This document shows, one piece after another, positions 62,516 through 64,000 of a stretch of 64,000 bases of DNA; the first letter of the stretch is position 1; each line of letters begins with the position of its first letter. This stretch comes from Allacma fusca (lineage: Eukaryota; Arthropoda; Collembola; Symphypleona; Sminthuridae), in contig OX359248.1 of NCBI GenBank assembly GCA_947179485.1, positions 32,621,378 to 32,685,377 on the forward strand. Reading direction: 5' to 3'. The translations under genes and the position numbers were made by a program. The notes below the pieces were generated by a model, which was not told the origin of the DNA, ran no database searches, and saw nothing but the letters and a program-made list of their open reading frames with translations.

Positions 62516-64000
62516 GTCCGACCCAACCGGGAAGGATCAACGCAAGAAAGAAAACAACGAAGAAAAATACGCAAAACCATAAAACTGTATGGAAAAATGT
62601 TTAAAAATATTTATTAGTTATAAGTTAGTATTAGAAAAATAATAGAGTCAGTAGTTATAAGTAGAATAAGGTTAGGAAAAGAAAATACAGAAAATGAAGT
62701 TCATATACAAATAAAAATATAAAAATACAAATGAAAATAATAACGTTCAAATAACGAACGAAAAGTTCCAGTTAGTTAAAGAGGCAGATTACCAATAGGA
62801 GATGTCATTCTGATTGCCAATAAAATATACCGAGACTTTATGTCCCTTTTAAAGATTATGTGATTCAAATCAATATATCTTTCGTGTCTCGATGGATTCA
62901 TTATCCATTTTCTTTCCAATTTCCTTTTCACCCCATTGATTCCAGTGATTAGGTTTTTATTAGACATCAACACTATCAAGTCAGGCTGTGTTTTCAAAAC
63001 AAACACTGATTTGTTAACGAGATGAAATTGTTTCAAGATAAGGTTCAGTTCTAACAAAAAATTTTAGGCAATATCATAATTCCTTGAGGCTTGTTCACTC
63101 AATGAGTGATGATTGTAATGCCTTGTGACTTTATTAGGTTATTCAACTCCATATGAGAAGGATAAATTTATATTTCTAACCTACTCATCGCTTGGGATGA
63201 ACGGGATAACAAATTTCCAGCAAAAGTCAGAACCCTGTATAAGCAAGTTCTCTACGATCAGGATCAGTTTACCTTTTAGCTTCAGTTTAACAAAATCTAT
63301 TTAGCTAGACGTGCTAATATTTTAGGTACCTAGAAAACAGATTAAGTAAAACGAAAGTCCAAAGGATAGATTCTTCCAAAAGAATTTCTGTAATACACTA
63401 TGTTCGTTTACAAAATTATTTACTTGCAAATTGTATCGCATTTCAAATGAAAGTTGACATGAATGTGCCCAGATCAGAAGGATCAGAGGAGCACTAGATA
63501 TCCTATAGGGATCAGAAAAATAAACAAAAATACATATCACGAACAGGTAGGAGGAACTTTAAATAAAAATATAAAAAGTAAGAAAATTACAGTAATGGAG
63601 ACATTATATGACATGATTAATATGTCATCGACGTATGCGAGTGCTGTTTCGTATTTTAAATCACGAGTTTAAAGACAAATAAGATCTACATTGCAAACAG
63701 TGTTAACATCTTTTTTACAATTTCGGTACACATCAGAGATGACAAGAGTTATCATTAGAAAAATTAGCTCTTACAGTTTCGGTGATGAATTCCAACGGTT
63801 TACGGAATCATTAAATTCACTTCGTTTATATACAATGATTAAATTCAACATCCAGTAAAAAGGATCAATTTTAAATCTTAAAAGATCAAATGTCTTATTA
63901 GCTTTGATAAATTCCATAGTTTCCCAAGACAAAAATTATATTAAGAAAACACAATTCTGAAAGAAAAATTTAAACAGAAAATTTAGCCTACAAATTTGAC
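62516..64000 (+). other. Region after ORF4; no 3' LTR found
   Basis: AT-rich, without supported genes. AATAAA at 62819-62824 could end the ORF4 transcript. I looked for a second copy of the 37013-37483 segment (TGTTACGGATATATTATAAA and its hairpins) and did not see one. The region may still be element 3' UTR, or flanking DNA. Confidence 0.5.

Larger units (their letters stand above)
37013..62824 (+). mobile_element. Giant Ty3/Gypsy-like, retrovirus-like element (3' end outside the window or unresolved)
   Basis: All large ORFs on the plus strand from 40662 to 62515 belong to one element: Gag (CCHC knuckle), Pol (protease, RT with YLDD, RNase H, DD35E integrase, GPF motif), ORF3 and ORF4. RT, then RNase H, then integrase, with a Ty3-type integrase tail, places it in Ty3/Gypsy. 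The 5' boundary is taken at TGTTACGG (37013), where an LTR-like segment with promoter and AATAAA begins. No second copy of that segment is present up to 64000, so the 3' boundary is unknown; the end given here is a poly(A) signal after ORF4. All four long frames are open, implying recent activity or strong constraint. Giant Ty3 elements are known in planarians (Burro) and plants (Ogre); membership of either group is not claimed. Confidence 0.85.

Overview
The window is animal nuclear DNA and most likely from an arthropod (an insect or springtail; the species cannot be resolved). Evidence is the GT-AG introns, the TATA-plus-initiator promoters, a duplicated gene for a small secreted Tyr/Pro/Val-rich cuticle-like protein, and a dense load of BEL/Pao, hAT, pogo-like and Ty3-like elements. 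There is no prokaryotic signal.

Layout. Positions 1484-6044 and 27174-32404 are two direct copies of one segmental duplication. Each carries a four-exon gene for an 89-residue secreted protein (3228-3884 and 30322-30962). Copy B is split by a 1.4-kb hAT element that carries a 39-bp minisatellite. Copy A has a private tandem duplication downstream of the gene. Between the copies (6045-27173) lies a nest of mobile elements. A nearly intact BEL/Pao retrotransposon on the minus strand (9045-15500; LTRs 424 bp each with one difference; one in-frame stop in the reverse transcriptase) sits inside a non-autonomous hAT element with an exact 8-bp target duplication. Four more hAT-type elements with visible target duplications, a pogo-like MITE, several long foldbacks and a 33-bp minisatellite follow. 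A small secreted-protein gene, apparently frameshifted, lies at 35528-35853.

From 37013 to at least 62515 the plus strand is one giant, apparently intact retrovirus-like Ty3/Gypsy element. It has an LTR-like promoter region, a 3.2-kb repeat-rich leader, a 2188-residue Gag, a 2398-residue Pol, a short arginine-rich ORF, a 2189-residue multi-domain ORF3 and a 243-residue membrane glycoprotein-like ORF4. No 3' LTR is present before the window ends, so the element is either longer than 26.9 kb or lacks that LTR.

The most notable signals are in this element. A textbook -1 frameshift cassette (GGGAAAC, 7-nt spacer, GC hairpin) joins Gag to Pol. Five successive coiled-coil micro-ORFs are overprinted in the +1 frame across the disordered C-terminal extension of Pol, and the last meets the next ORF by an ATGA overlap. 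ORF3 combines an RS-like region, an internal signal sequence and three R-x-R-R furin-type sites. Splice-acceptor-like AGs lie within 0-2 nt of the gag, ORF3 and ORF4 start codons, so subgenomic spliced mRNAs are likely. Together these suggest a complex-retrovirus-like expression strategy in a giant arthropod retroelement.
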